Source of the DNA: Pedobacter changchengzhani
Lineage (GTDB): Bacteria; Bacteroidota; Bacteroidia; Sphingobacteriales; Sphingobacteriaceae
Assembly: GCF_004354365.1 (NCBI RefSeq)
Contig: NZ_SJCY01000004.1
Span: forward strand, 1-64,000
Direction: 5' to 3'
Length of the DNA: 64,000 bases
Part shown: positions 18,023 to 27,168 of the stretch, in pieces
Layout: every line of letters begins with the position of its first letter
Position numbering within the stretch: position 1 is the first letter of the stretch
Program-made: the position numbers and the translations under genes
The notes under the pieces: generated by a model
Database searches by the model: none
The model's input: only the letters and a program-made list of their open reading frames with translations
What the model was told of the DNA's origin: nothing

Positions 18023-18952
18023 CTACCCTTGGCTTGCCAACAAGTACAACACCGCCATTCTAACGGCAACACCGTTTTCTACCTGTTCTAAAATGATAGA
18101 TTGCTTGCTGTCGGCAACATCACTGGTAATTTCTACGCCACGGTTAATTGGTCCGGGGTGCATTACAATAATTTCTTTATTTAAATTATCCAGTATTTGC
18201 TTGTTTAAGCCGTACATCATCGCATATTCTCGTAATGATGGGAAGTATTTAATGTCTTGGCGTTCTAACTGAATGCGCAACATGTTTGCCACGTCGCACC
18301 AATTTAACGCCTTTATTAGGTTGTGTTCAACTTTTACCCCAAGTGCTTCAATGTGTTTTGGAATTAAAGTTGTTGGGCCGCAAACCATTACTTCTGCGCC
18401 TAATTGTTGCAGACAAAGAATGTTTGATATGGCAACTCTTGAGTGTAAAATGTCGCCCACAATAACCACTTTTTTGCCTTCTACATCGCCCAGTTTTTGG
18501 CGGATGGAAAAAGCATCGAGTAAGGCTTGCGTGGGGTGTTCATGTGCGCCATCTCCTGCGTTAACAATTTGAGCTTTTATGTGTTTGCTCAAAAACTGAC
18601 CCGCGCCTGCATACGGATGACGCATCACTACCATATCCACTTTCATCGATAGGATGTTGTTTACGGTATCGATTAAAGTTTCGCCTTTACTTACTGATGA
18701 GGAAGATGCAGCGAAGTTGACCACATCGGCCGAAAGCCTTTTTTCGGCCAACTCGAAAGAAAGTTTTGTACGGGTAGAATTTTCGAAAAATATGTTGGCA
18801 ATGGTAATATCGCGTAATGAAGGCACTTTTTTAATTGGCCTATTAATTACATCTTTAAAATTATCTGCAGTTTCGAAAATGAGTTCTATATCGTTCCGGT
18901 TAATATCTTTAATGCCTAAAAGATGTCGGGTGGATAATCTGTCTGCTGCCAT
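18023..18952 (-). CDS. pyrB: Aspartate carbamoyltransferase catalytic subunit
   Basis: 309 residues. It joins carbamoyl phosphate to aspartate, the first committed step of pyrimidine synthesis. Carbamoyl-phosphate motif STRTKLSFE (59-67), the SSSSVSKGET loop (83-92), HPTQALLD (139-146) and HPGPINRGVEI near residue 265 are all present. Standard length for a bacterial catalytic chain. It starts 7 nt after the pyrR stop, so the two form an operon. No regulatory pyrI subunit is in the window. Confidence 0.96.
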   Translation of the reverse strand: MAADRLSTRHLLGIKDINRNDIELIFETADNFKDVINRPIKKVPSLRDITIANIFFENSTRTKLSFELAEKRLSADVVNFAASSSSVSKGETLIDTVNNILSMKVDMVVMRHPYAGAGQFLSKHIKAQIVNAGDGAHEHPTQALLDAFSIRQKLGDVEGKKVVIVGDILHSRVAISNILCLQQLGAEVMVCGPTTLIPKHIEALGVKVEHNLIKALNWCDVANMLRIQLERQDIKYFPSLREYAMMYGLNKQILDNLNKEIIVMHPGPINRGVEITSDVADSKQSIILEQVENGVAVRMAVLYLLASQG

Positions 18953-18959
18953 TTTTATA

Positions 18960-19505
18960 TTATTGCTTTTCTGATAATAAAATTACTTTATCTTCTGCGC
19001 CCTCACTTGCCCAAGTTACCACTACTTTTTGCGAATCTAAGCTATCTACCTTTTTGCCGATGTAATCAGGTTCAATAGGTAAATGCCTGCTAAATCTCCG
19101 ATCGATAAGAACTAAAAGCTCTACTTTTTCTGGTCGGCCATAAGCCAAAAGTGCATCCAACGCGGCTCTAATTGTTCTGCCTGTCCAAAGTACATCATCA
19201 ATTAGCACAACTTTTTTATTTTCGATGATAAAATCGATAGAGTTACTGTTAGCGGTAACCAAGCCATCTTTACGACGAAAATCATCGCGGAAGAAAGTGA
19301 TGTCGAGGTTTCCTTTTTTAAGGTTATCGATTTTAAGGATGCTTTGGAGTTCCTGATGAATTCGATCTGCTAAATAAATTCCCCTAGGTTGAATTCCAAT
19401 TAAAACGGTATTAGAAAAATCGTCGTGGTTTTCAATTAATTGATGGCAAAGCCTCTTAATTGTAATCTGAATTTTTTGTCCGTCGAGAAGTGTTTTCTTT
19501 TGCAT
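18960..19505 (-). CDS. pyrR: Bifunctional pyr operon regulator / uracil phosphoribosyltransferase
   Basis: 181 residues from ATG19505. A TTG six codons further upstream is in frame, but the family begins near MQKKTLLDGQKI. The PRPP-binding loop is KVVLIDDVLWTGRTIRAALDAL, and the RGIYLADRI and FFRDDFRRKDG segments match PyrR. In Bacillus this protein binds pyr mRNA to cause attenuation when UMP is high; here no attenuator hairpin is visible in the short leader, so its regulatory role is unproven. It precedes pyrB in an operon. A TATATTTG on the minus strand at about 19521-19528 could be its -7 box, which would leave a leader of only about 10 nt. Confidence 0.92.
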   Translation of the reverse strand: MQKKTLLDGQKIQITIKRLCHQLIENHDDFSNTVLIGIQPRGIYLADRIHQELQSILKIDNLKKGNLDITFFRDDFRRKDGLVTANSNSIDFIIENKKVVLIDDVLWTGRTIRAALDALLAYGRPEKVELLVLIDRRFSRHLPIEPDYIGKKVDSLDSQKVVVTWASEGAEDKVILLSEKQ

Positions 19506-19527
19506 TTTAGAAGGATTGGGCAAATAT

Positions 19528-19645
19528 AAGTTTAAAGTTTAAAGTTTAAAGCAGAAAGTTGTAAGTTTTAGGTGAAAAGTTGTATGTTGTAAGTTATAGG
19601 TTATAAGGCAAGGTCCTAAAGTAGAAAGTAAAAAGTTATAAATAT
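19528..19645. repeat. Degenerate 7-nt-period repeats upstream of pyrR
   Basis: Runs of AAGTTTA/AAAGTTG/TAAGTTA-type 7-mers: AGTTTAAAGTTTAAAGTTTAA, then GAAAGTTGTAAGTTTTAGG, AAAGTTGTATGTTGTAAGTT and TATAGGTTATAAGG. Fills the gap between pyrR and the aminotransferase gene. Confidence 0.6.
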
Positions 19646-19662
19646 AAGTCAGGCTTCAAAAG

Positions 19663-20481
19663 TTAAATCTGATCGGCGCTTACTAAGGCTAAAAGTGCAT
19701 CGTTAATTTGCCGGACGACTTCATTTTTACCGTTTCCAATTTGTTTTCCGTCTACTTTAATAATAGGATAAGCATTTTTAGTCGTGCTACTTACAAAAGC
19801 CTCTTTCGCATTATAAACCTCTTCTAAAGTAAAATCTCTAATCAAAAATGAGTAGTTTGGGATATTTAGGTTGAGGATTTTATTTCTAGTAATTCCGCTT
19901 AATATCTGATTCTTTGGCGTTATAATCTCATTTTCGGTTACAATAAAAAAATTAGCGCGCGGACATTCTCTCACCAAATTATTGTTGTGGTAAAGGAGAT
20001 CGTCAGCATCATTTTCCTTAACAAAATTTTGCAGCCTTATGGCTTGTAAATAATCGATGGTTTTAACATGTGGAATTTGCCTTTGATGGTTGTAACTAAC
20101 CAGGCTTAAACCTTTAGTTGGTAATGTATTACTAACAAGCAATGGCGTTTGAACCAATATTAAATTCGGCTTTGCCATTTTATAACCATTCTCAGAAAAG
20201 CCACCAGTTAAAATCATTTTAATGCCCGAGTTGGGGATATTATTTGATCTTATGAGTTCATGAATTCCGTTTCTAAGTTGTTCACGATTAAAGCAAACGT
20301 CCATATTCATCTCTTTTGCGGAGTTGTAGAAACGGTTAAAATAATCTTCAATAAAAATGGGTTTATTATCTATCGTTTTTAAAAAATCAAAAATGCCAAA
20401 ACCTCTTTGGATGGATAGATCGGCTACTGAGATTTTGGCGTCTTCTTCTTGATAAAGTTTAAAATTGATTGAAATTTCCAT
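19663..20481 (-). CDS. Class IV aminotransferase-fold enzyme
   Basis: 272 residues with the fold-type IV PLP pattern: SVADLSIQRGFGIFDFLKT at the N terminus, the probable Schiff-base lysine in PHVKTIDYLQAIRLQ (about residue 139), LVRECPRANFFIV with the conserved Glu, and LSGITRNKILNL near 190. The family covers branched-chain and D-amino acid aminotransferases and aminodeoxychorismate lyase. At 272 residues and with no branched-chain signature I recognise, the substrate is open; the lyase for p-aminobenzoate is one candidate, with folC elsewhere in this window. Transcribed alone. Confidence 0.8.
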   Translation of the reverse strand: MEISINFKLYQEEDAKISVADLSIQRGFGIFDFLKTIDNKPIFIEDYFNRFYNSAKEMNMDVCFNREQLRNGIHELIRSNNIPNSGIKMILTGGFSENGYKMAKPNLILVQTPLLVSNTLPTKGLSLVSYNHQRQIPHVKTIDYLQAIRLQNFVKENDADDLLYHNNNLVRECPRANFFIVTENEIITPKNQILSGITRNKILNLNIPNYSFLIRDFTLEEVYNAKEAFVSSTTKNAYPIIKVDGKQIGNGKNEVVRQINDALLALVSADQI

Positions 20482-20791
20482 TGATTGGTGCGTTTATTTT
20501 TTCAAAATGAATAATTATTTACACAATACTTACGCATTCAGTACTATAAATTTATGCATGGTTAAAATTAAGACATTTGTTTTAAATTTTAGAATATAGT
20601 GTGGTATTGTTGAGTAAATTAATTGTTCAATTTTAGGTGCGTTGGAAATTTTAATGCGTTAAAAATGGCCTAAGCAGGCTCCGTTAGCACAGTAAAATAT
20701 TGGTTGAACTGAAATTTTATCATTTTACCTATTTACAGGTATTTTTTTAATTCTATGTATTCATTACTTTTATAAATCCTTTTGAGGTCAC
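20482..20791. other. Divergent intergenic region
   Basis: 310 nt between divergently read genes. It is AT-rich and must hold promoters for both, but I find no exact TAnnTTTG box with a good -33 on either strand. GCCTAAGCAGGC at about 20669 is a small hairpin. No RNA gene seen. Confidence 0.35.
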
Positions 20792-23700
20792 ATGTTCCGG
20801 AAAATATTATTCTTCTGCTTTTTGTTCTTTGCTTCTGTTGGTGCTATGGCGCAACTTAATCAAGATGCTTTGCGCAAAATATACTTTCGTTTAGCTACAG
20901 ACAGCACCAAAAAGGATTCTACGCTATTGATCGCTTTTAAAATTAAAGACGCAGCTGTTAAGGAATTTGGCTCTCAGTCTATGGAATATTTTAGGGCTTT
21001 AAATAACATTGGTGTAACGTATTCCGAAAGGGAAGATTTTGAAAATGCAGCGATTTGGTGGCGCAAAGCTTATAATGAAATACAAAAAGTAAAAGATTTC
21101 GAAAATATCACGACAACGGAATTTATATACAGTAACTTAAAAATGAGGTATTTATATCATGTTAAAAATATTGATAGTGCTAATTTCTTCAGTGCTAAAT
21201 ACTTGGATTTTAAACTAAAAAACACGAGAGATAAGAGGACGAATTTAAATGTAGTTGCGGATGTTGCAAATAGCTTTGAAGAAGCCTTCGGTGCTCAAAG
21301 TGCTTCCAGGTACTGTAAACAAGTTTTAATTTTAAGAAAAGAATTATTTGGCAATCGCAATGCAGAAATTATTTACGAAATAGATTCGATTTTATGTAAA
21401 AGTAAGTTGAAAAATTTACAAGACTGGCGATATAATCTTTACAGTGTTTTAGATACGGTTTATAGTTTGGCAAAGATTGATTCTATGTCGAGAGCCGAGC
21501 TGGATAAAGGTAATTCTTGGAAAAGTATTTACTATGCCAAAGAGATGATGGATCTCACGTCTTTAAATGGTGATACGAGTGAAAAATTCATTGTAAGTTT
21601 ACAAAGACTTGGGTTGGCTTATCAAGATTATTTAGAACAAGATTCTTTAGCTAAATATTGCATGTTTAAAGCATTAAATATTTTAGCTAAAAATGGATTG
21701 CAAAATTCAGTTAAAACAGTAGATGTATTGGCAGATTTACATGCTATATATTTTAAGCAACACGATTTTAAGAATGCAGTTGTACTGGAAAGCGAGTTAT
21801 TATCCATATCGAAAATGTTGCCAGATAGTTTAAAAACATACGTGGCTGCGCTGAAAGCAATTGGTTCACAATATAATTCTAGCGATGCAAAGTATGATTT
21901 AAAAAATTATCAAAAATCTTCTGAATATCTCCGCCAATCGGCAAATTTAGCTTTAACTATATATGGAAATAAAAACAAAACTTACTCGCAAGTTTTAACA
22001 AGCTTAGGCGGTACCTACATTCACTATGGGCAGTTGGATAGTGCAGAAATAGCCTACTTAAAAGCGTATTCGGCTTATCATGATGTAAATACTGATCTCA
22101 CCTATAAGTTAGCCCGGCAATTGCAATATGTGTATGATTATAAGGGTGAAGATGCCAAAAGTAATATTTGGTTGCAAAAGGCCTTGGAGATTAAAAAATT
22201 AAACGGAGATACTGTAAATTTTAACTTTATAAATGATTTGTATGGATTGGTAGCAGGTGCAACAGCTTTAAAAGACTGGAAAAACGCCGAGCGCGCGCTT
22301 AGCAGAATGGAGAAGATATTGATCGAAAACTTTGATACTAAAAGTCAGGAATATGAGCGGTACAGATCAGTAAAAGTTAGTTATGGACTACAAAGCGGAA
22401 ATTTTTCGGGTTTAGATACTTTAATGCTAAATAATATTAAACTGATAGAAGACACATCTACTTACGATCAAAATAAGAGTGAGATTTTGAGAAGCAAAAA
22501 GAATTACTATCAAATGCTTGCAGAAGTTTATTTAAGGCAGGGGAACCTTAAACTTGCGCAGCAAACTAATGAGTACGCATTTAAGTTAAGTAATTTTGAT
22601 AGTACACAGGTTTATTTATTCACCCAAAAGGCTGCAATTATGAGTAAACTCCACAAAACAGATAGTGCTATTTTTTACTATAAAAAGGCAATTGTGGCTT
22701 TAGGTGATAAAACCAGCAGTAGCAGTGAGATTGCTATTCCAGATGTTAAAATGAGCATGGCTGATGTATATTTTAATGTTGGAAATTATTTAGAGGCGGA
22801 AAGTCTTATGAGAGAATCTTTAACTCAGATAAATGATTTTATGATTTTAAACATGGCGGGTTTTAGCGAAAAAGAAAAGCGGTTATATAATAGAACATTG
22901 CAAGAGAACTTGTATAAATATTTTTCTGTTCAATCCATTTTGTACAAAAATAAACCCGAAATAAATAAAACAGCATACAATTTTGTTGTTCAAACAAAAG
23001 GATTGCTCTTAAATACATCTGATTATTTGGTAAAGATGATTAATTCATCAGGTAACGATACCTTAAAGCAACAATACGCACAACTTAAAGACGTTAGAAA
23101 GCAGCTTGCAAGCGCATATCAAAATGGACCGAATAAATTATCCATCAAAGATAGTCTAGAGAATATTGCTAAAAAATTGGAACAGCAACTTTCTTTCAAT
23201 TCTGAGTCTTTCAAACAATTCCAAGATCAAAATAATATAGATTTTGAAACGATTAAAAATAAATTGGGCGCAAATGAAGCCGCAATAGAATTTGTGGAGT
23301 TTCCATATTATAACGGAGAAAAGTTAACCGATTCATTAATTTACGCTGCTTATATTATTAAGCCAAATACAAAATATCCTGAATTCGTGGTGTTGAAGGA
23401 TGGAAATCTAATCAACAGTTTTGTAAAGAATCAAGGCGTAAATGGTAGGGGAATTCTGTTAGATGACCAGCTAAAAAATCCTGAAGCTTACAAAGCACTA
23501 TATAACTGTATTTGGCTGCCTTTAAAAAATCAACTCGCTCATGTGCGGAAGCTATACATATCGGCTGATGGAATAACCAACAATGTTTCTTTTGCAAGCT
23601 TAGAAGATAGCTCAGGTAATTATTTGATTGATAAATACGACTTGCGGTTTGTTTTAAGCACGAAAGATATTAAAAACAATATTTCTTCAGATTTTAAAAT

Positions 23701-24463
23701 AGACAAATCGATCGCATTATTTGGTGGTGCGCAATATGATCTGGCCAATACGAATATAACCAACGATGCGTTACTGGGCAACCGTTCTTTACCCAGCGAT
23801 GCTACAGGGCAATCGAAATGGAATTATTTGCCCAATACTTTAAAAGAAATAAATAGCATAACTTCCATGCTAAAAAAAAATAATTGGAAAGTTGATAAAT
23901 TTGCTGGCGCTGATGCTTCGGAAAGCAGTTTTAAGGAGTTATCAGGGTCTAAATCTCCTTCCATAATCCACATTTCTACACATGGATTTTATTTTCCTTT
24001 AAATACAAATATTAGTGGAAAAGCGCTATCATACAACCATTTAGAAAACCCACTGTTGCGTACAGGATTGGTTTTTAGCGCCGCAAACGAAGCCTGGTTG
24101 GGCAAAGCGGTAGAGAATGGTAAAGAAGATGGTATTTTAACAGCTTACGAACTATCAAATTTAGATTTGAGCAATACCAAGCTTGCTGTACTTTCAGCTT
24201 GTGAAACTGGTGTTGGCGAAAATGTGTCGGGCGAAGGCGTGTTTGGTTTACAGCGGGCTTTAAAAATGGCGGGCGTGGATAAAATGATTGTAAGCTTGTG
24301 GCCGGTTCCCGACAAGGAAACTGCAGAAATGATGCAGAAATTCTATGGAAATATTGCCATTGGTAAAAACATTGCGGAGTCTTTCAATTTGGCTCAAACA
24401 GAAATGCGTAAGCTTTATGGCGCAAAACCAGCTTTATGGGCCGGATTTGTATTGATTGAATAG
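20792..24463 (+). CDS. Exported TPR protein with C-terminal CHAT (caspase-like) domain
   Basis: 1223 residues. Signal peptide MFRKILFFCFLFFASVGAMAQ; TPR-like helices through about residue 690 (ALNNIGVTYSEREDFENAAIWWRKAY, ...LTSLGGTYIHYGQLDSAEIAYLKAY); a helical linker (about 720-810); then a CHAT domain to the end. The catalytic pair is intact: His1064 in IIHISTHGFYFP and Cys1137 in LAVLSACETGVGE. It is followed by SGEGVFGLQRALKMAGVDKMIVSLWPV, typical of CHAT. CHAT proteins are clan CD cysteine peptidases; some (Craspase, bacterial gasdermin systems) act as triggered proteases. The signal peptide predicts export, so this one would work in the periplasm or outside. No gasdermin or CRISPR gene is nearby. 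Own transcript, possibly with the next gene 26 nt downstream. Confidence 0.9.
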   Translation: MFRKILFFCFLFFASVGAMAQLNQDALRKIYFRLATDSTKKDSTLLIAFKIKDAAVKEFGSQSMEYFRALNNIGVTYSEREDFENAAIWWRKAYNEIQKVKDFENITTTEFIYSNLKMRYLYHVKNIDSANFFSAKYLDFKLKNTRDKRTNLNVVADVANSFEEAFGAQSASRYCKQVLILRKELFGNRNAEIIYEIDSILCKSKLKNLQDWRYNLYSVLDTVYSLAKIDSMSRAELDKGNSWKSIYYAKEMMDLTSLNGDTSEKFIVSLQRLGLAYQDYLEQDSLAKYCMFKALNILAKNGLQNSVKTVDVLADLHAIYFKQHDFKNAVVLESELLSISKMLPDSLKTYVAALKAIGSQYNSSDAKYDLKNYQKSSEYLRQSANLALTIYGNKNKTYSQVLTSLGGTYIHYGQLDSAEIAYLKAYSAYHDVNTDLTYKLARQLQYVYDYKGEDAKSNIWLQKALEIKKLNGDTVNFNFINDLYGLVAGATALKDWKNAERALSRMEKILIENFDTKSQEYERYRSVKVSYGLQSGNFSGLDTLMLNNIKLIEDTSTYDQNKSEILRSKKNYYQMLAEVYLRQGNLKLAQQTNEYAFKLSNFDSTQVYLFTQKAAIMSKLHKTDSAIFYYKKAIVALGDKTSSSSEIAIPDVKMSMADVYFNVGNYLEAESLMRESLTQINDFMILNMAGFSEKEKRLYNRTLQENLYKYFSVQSILYKNKPEINKTAYNFVVQTKGLLLNTSDYLVKMINSSGNDTLKQQYAQLKDVRKQLASAYQNGPNKLSIKDSLENIAKKLEQQLSFNSESFKQFQDQNNIDFETIKNKLGANEAAIEFVEFPYYNGEKLTDSLIYAAYIIKPNTKYPEFVVLKDGNLINSFVKNQGVNGRGILLDDQLKNPEAYKALYNCIWLPLKNQLAHVRKLYISADGITNNVSFASLEDSSGNYLIDKYDLRFVLSTKDIKNNISSDFKIDKSIALFGGAQYDLANTNITNDALLGNRSLPSDATGQSKWNYLPNTLKEINSITSMLKKNNWKVDKFAGADASESSFKELSGSKSPSIIHISTHGFYFPLNTNISGKALSYNHLENPLLRTGLVFSAANEAWLGKAVENGKEDGILTAYELSNLDLSNTKLAVLSACETGVGENVSGEGVFGLQRALKMAGVDKMIVSLWPVPDKETAEMMQKFYGNIAIGKNIAESFNLAQTEMRKLYGAKPALWAGFVLIE

Positions 24464-24489
24464 TTATTGAGAATATTTAAATTTGCACT

Positions 24490-24894
24490 ATGAGTTTAGA
24501 AAAGCCAGTAATTTTTTTTGATGGAGTTTGCAATCTTTGCAATGCGTCGGTACAGTTTGTAATTGAACGGGATAAAAAAAATGTTTTTAAGTTCTCAGCA
24601 TTGCAAGGCGAGTATGCGAAAGAAATATTGCCGAAATTTAATGTTGATTTAGAAAACTTAAATTCTACGTTACTTTTGGAAGATGGAAAATTGTACACCA
24701 AATCATCATCAGCATTAAGAATTACCAAAAATTTAAGCGGATTATGGCCGTTGATGTATGGGTTTATTGTAGTGCCTAAATTTATTAGAGATTGGGTTTA
24801 TGATATTGTTGCCAAAAACCGCTATAAGTGGTGGGGCAAGCAAGAAAGTTGTTGGGTGCCAACGCCTGAATTGAAAAATAAATTTTATAATTGA
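24490..24894 (+). CDS. DCC-family thiol-disulfide oxidoreductase-like protein (DUF393)
   Basis: 134 residues. The DxxCxxC signature is at the N terminus (VIFFDGVCNLCNASVQFVIERD), followed by KFSALQGEYAKEIL and the C-terminal GLWPLMYGFIVVPKFIRDWVYDIVAKNRYKWWG, all typical of the family. The CxxC pair suggests a thioredoxin-like redox role, but no reaction has been shown for most members. It follows the CHAT gene by 26 nt on the same strand and is probably cotranscribed. A convergent small membrane-protein gene ends 3 nt beyond. Confidence 0.85.
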   Translation: MSLEKPVIFFDGVCNLCNASVQFVIERDKKNVFKFSALQGEYAKEILPKFNVDLENLNSTLLLEDGKLYTKSSSALRITKNLSGLWPLMYGFIVVPKFIRDWVYDIVAKNRYKWWGKQESCWVPTPELKNKFYN

Positions 24895-24897
24895 GTT

Positions 24898-25092
24898 TTA
24901 ATCCTCCTTTTTCTTAGGTGACCAAAGCCACAAACTTAAAATAATAAGTGGAATGGTAATGCTTAAAGCGGTGATTTGAAGTTGAGTTTTTTGTGCGATA
25001 ATATCCGCGTCTTTCGATAGGAAGAGATATACGGTTTCTTTAATTGCAAAAACGGTGAGGATGGTGCAGAGAACAGCTAAAATTTTTCTCAT
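24898..25092 (-). CDS. Small two-helix membrane protein, function unknown
   Basis: 64 residues from ATG25092 (MRKILAVLCTILTVFAIKETV). An in-frame start 7 codons upstream adds a polar MHHTNYT and looks less likely. Two hydrophobic helices (about 3-24 and 39-57) are separated by a polar turn, with a basic C terminus SPKKKED. I do not recognise the family. Single gene, tail to tail with the DCC gene. Confidence 0.6.
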   Translation of the reverse strand: MRKILAVLCTILTVFAIKETVYLFLSKDADIIAQKTQLQITALSITIPLIILSLWLWSPKKKED

Positions 25093-25252
25093 GGTATAAT
25101 TTGTATGGTGCAAATATTAGAAAAAAAAATCTATTGTGAGGTTGAAAGTTTGCTGGAAAAATTTCGGCTTTTAAACCTTAAATTCATTTTTTTTGTAGGA
25201 TTTTATGGAAATTGGTTGGGTATTTAATCATCAATACAAAAAATAACTACCG

Positions 25253-25936
25253 ATGAAAGCCAAATTTCAAATTACCATAGCCGAACCATGTAACCAAAAT
25301 TGGGATAAAATGGAGAAACGCACAGGAGAGAATTTTTGTGCAGCATGCAATAAAAATGTAATCGACTTTTCGACACATTCGAATGCAGAAATTATCGCCG
25401 TACTCAACAACCGTAAAAATGAGATTTGCGGTAGGCTGAGTAAATCACAACTCAACCAAATCAATTATCAGTTATTACTGGTTCCAAAAAATAATGTTTG
25501 GATGAAATATTTAGGCGTTTTGGCAATTGGTGTAGGCTTATTTAATCCAACGGTAATGGCATCGCCAATTAAAAGGCCGGTTGAGCTGCATCAAAGCGTT
25601 GCACCTTTTAAAATTAATGATAACAAGCCATTAATTATTAAATCAATTTCTGGTTATGTTGTTGATGAAAATAAACAGCCATTAGTGGGTGTAAGGGTTG
25701 TAATTCAAAATACAAAGTTATTTGCCCTAACGGATAAAACCGGAAGATATTACATAAAACTGAATGCTGGTTTTAATGCAAAAAACAATTTGTTAAGTAT
25801 TGAGAGTTTGCGCTTTGGTGGTACCATGCAACTTAACACTACGCAAGAAAAGCAAAATGATTTTGTGGCCGAACGATCAGAAAGTATGATTATGGGTAAA
25901 ATGATTATGGTAAAACAGCCTGTGAAATCGTTATAG
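25253..25936 (+). CDS. Membrane protein with Cys-rich N terminus and carboxypeptidase-like regulatory domain
   Basis: 227 residues. The cytoplasmic N-terminal part has four cysteines, Cys13 (AEPCNQNW), Cys29 and Cys32 (NFCAACNKNV), and Cys59 (EICGRL). They are spaced like a small zinc site, followed by SKSQLNQINYQL. A membrane helix lies at about 79-99. The periplasmic half carries a CarboxypepD_reg-like beta-sandwich (ISGYVVDENKQPLVGVRVVIQ...TDKTGRYYIKL, about 129-175). This architecture recurs in Bacteroidota, but I know of no function. The stop overlaps the 3' end of the convergent ppx gene by 6 bp. I would treat zinc binding as likely but unproven. Confidence 0.72.
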   Translation: MKAKFQITIAEPCNQNWDKMEKRTGENFCAACNKNVIDFSTHSNAEIIAVLNNRKNEICGRLSKSQLNQINYQLLLVPKNNVWMKYLGVLAIGVGLFNPTVMASPIKRPVELHQSVAPFKINDNKPLIIKSISGYVVDENKQPLVGVRVVIQNTKLFALTDKTGRYYIKLNAGFNAKNNLLSIESLRFGGTMQLNTTQEKQNDFVAERSESMIMGKMIMVKQPVKSL

Positions 25937-26845
25937 GTAAGAAGACAAAACGCCCATTTTTAAATCGTACGTAGAAAGTTTAAGTTGATTAATCTGTGTT
26001 CTACCTAAAACGTAACTGGTTATCAGCGCTGCTACAACAATCATATCAACTCTTAACGGAATCATTCCTGGCATTTCGTGTCGTTGATTGTGGCTAGCGT
26101 TAATTAAAGTTGTTGCAACTTTAATATAGTCATCGTATTCAAAGGTGTAACTTATGGCAGTTTCAATATTTTCATCTGAATTATTTTTTTTGATAATAAG
26201 CGACGCAAAAGTTTCGAATGCACCAGCAGAACCGATTAATGTTTTTGGGTGATAGGTTTCGCAAATTTCGAATAAATCTGCTAATTCATTTTGCACATGA
26301 AATAATATGGCATTTTTATCGCCATCAGAAATTGGGTCTGAATGGAAGTATTGTTGCATCAGCCTTGCGGCGCCAATGTTATAGCTTTTTTTCCAAAAAA
26401 TATTTTCATTATCACACAATATAAATTCTATGCTTCCGCCACCGATGTCCATTATTAATGCTGTGTTGGTTATTGCGCCGCTTAATTTTACGCCATTATA
26501 AATTAGTTGCGCTTCTTCATCGCCGGTTATAATTTTAATTGATATTTGCGCTTCTGCTTTTGCAACGGTTACAAACTCTTCGCCATTTTTAGCACTCCTA
26601 ATTGCTGATGTTGCTGTGGCGGAAATTTGATCTACATGGTAACTGTTAATGGTTTCGTTAAAACTTTTTAAAGTGTCGATTCCTCGTTTAAAAGCTTCAG
26701 GAATAATTAAGTTGTCGTTAATTTTGCCTTCGCCCAGTTTAACGGGCACATTGGTTTTATATAAAATACTAAATTGATGATTTTTAATTTCGGCTATTAA
26801 AAGATGAAAAGTATTGGTTCCTAAATCGATTACGGCTACACGCAT
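25931..26845 (-). CDS. Ppx/GppA-family phosphatase (exopolyphosphatase-like)
   Basis: 304 residues in the actin-like ASKHA fold: MRVAVIDLGTNTFHLLIAE (phosphate 1), ATATSAIRSAKNGEEF, the Glu in ITGDEEAQLIYNGV, LIMDIGGGSIEFILCD (phosphate 2) and GAARLMQQYF. Length matches the short, two-domain form without the C-terminal HD domains of E. coli Ppx. Such enzymes hydrolyse polyphosphate or pppGpp; which one cannot be read here. Start ATG26845. The 3' end overlaps the convergent membrane-protein gene by 6 bp. Confidence 0.9.
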   Translation of the reverse strand: MRVAVIDLGTNTFHLLIAEIKNHQFSILYKTNVPVKLGEGKINDNLIIPEAFKRGIDTLKSFNETINSYHVDQISATATSAIRSAKNGEEFVTVAKAEAQISIKIITGDEEAQLIYNGVKLSGAITNTALIMDIGGGSIEFILCDNENIFWKKSYNIGAARLMQQYFHSDPISDGDKNAILFHVQNELADLFEICETYHPKTLIGSAGAFETFASLIIKKNNSDENIETAISYTFEYDDYIKVATTLINASHNQRHEMPGMIPLRVDMIVVAALITSYVLGRTQINQLKLSTYDLKMGVLSSYL

Positions 26846-26880
26846 GGTTTTAATTTTTTTGTTAAATATCAGTTTAATGT

Positions 26881-27095
26881 TTTAGAATAGAAAATAGGGA
26901 ATGGGTATAAGGAAATAGGTATTACGCAATAGCTATTAGGCAGTTAGAATAAGGGAATCGGACATAGAGAGTAGGAAATAGTTATTAAGCGATAGGAATA
27001 AGGGAATAGGAAATAAGCCAGTAGCGAAAACAGAACTGTGGGAAAGGTTTTACCGCTAGCTAACTCATATCTCATCACTCAACTCTCATCACTAC
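26881..27095. repeat. Degenerate short-period repeats between ppx and pirin
   Basis: From 26881 to about 27022 the sequence is a loose chain of GGAAATAG / ATTAGGC / GGGAATAGG / AATAAGG units of 7-9 nt. From 27061 it becomes CTCATATCTCATCACTCAAC, the same ACTCATC theme as the array near 17.9 kb. No gene. It occupies most of the 323-nt gap between ppx and the pirin gene. Confidence 0.6.
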
Positions 27096-27135
27096 TTACT
27101 TATCTTACATCAATGCTTTAGAATAAATGTCGCAG

Positions 27136-27143
27136 TAAATTTG
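27136..27143 (+). promoter_or_regulatory. Predicted -7 box of the pirin gene
   Basis: TAAATTTG, an exact TAnnTTTG, 25 nt before the ATG, with a purine-rich AAGAAAGGAAAAAT leader just before the start codon. No TTG at the expected -33 distance. Confidence 0.4.
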
Positions 27144-27168
27144 TATCATAAACAAGAAAGGAAAAATT

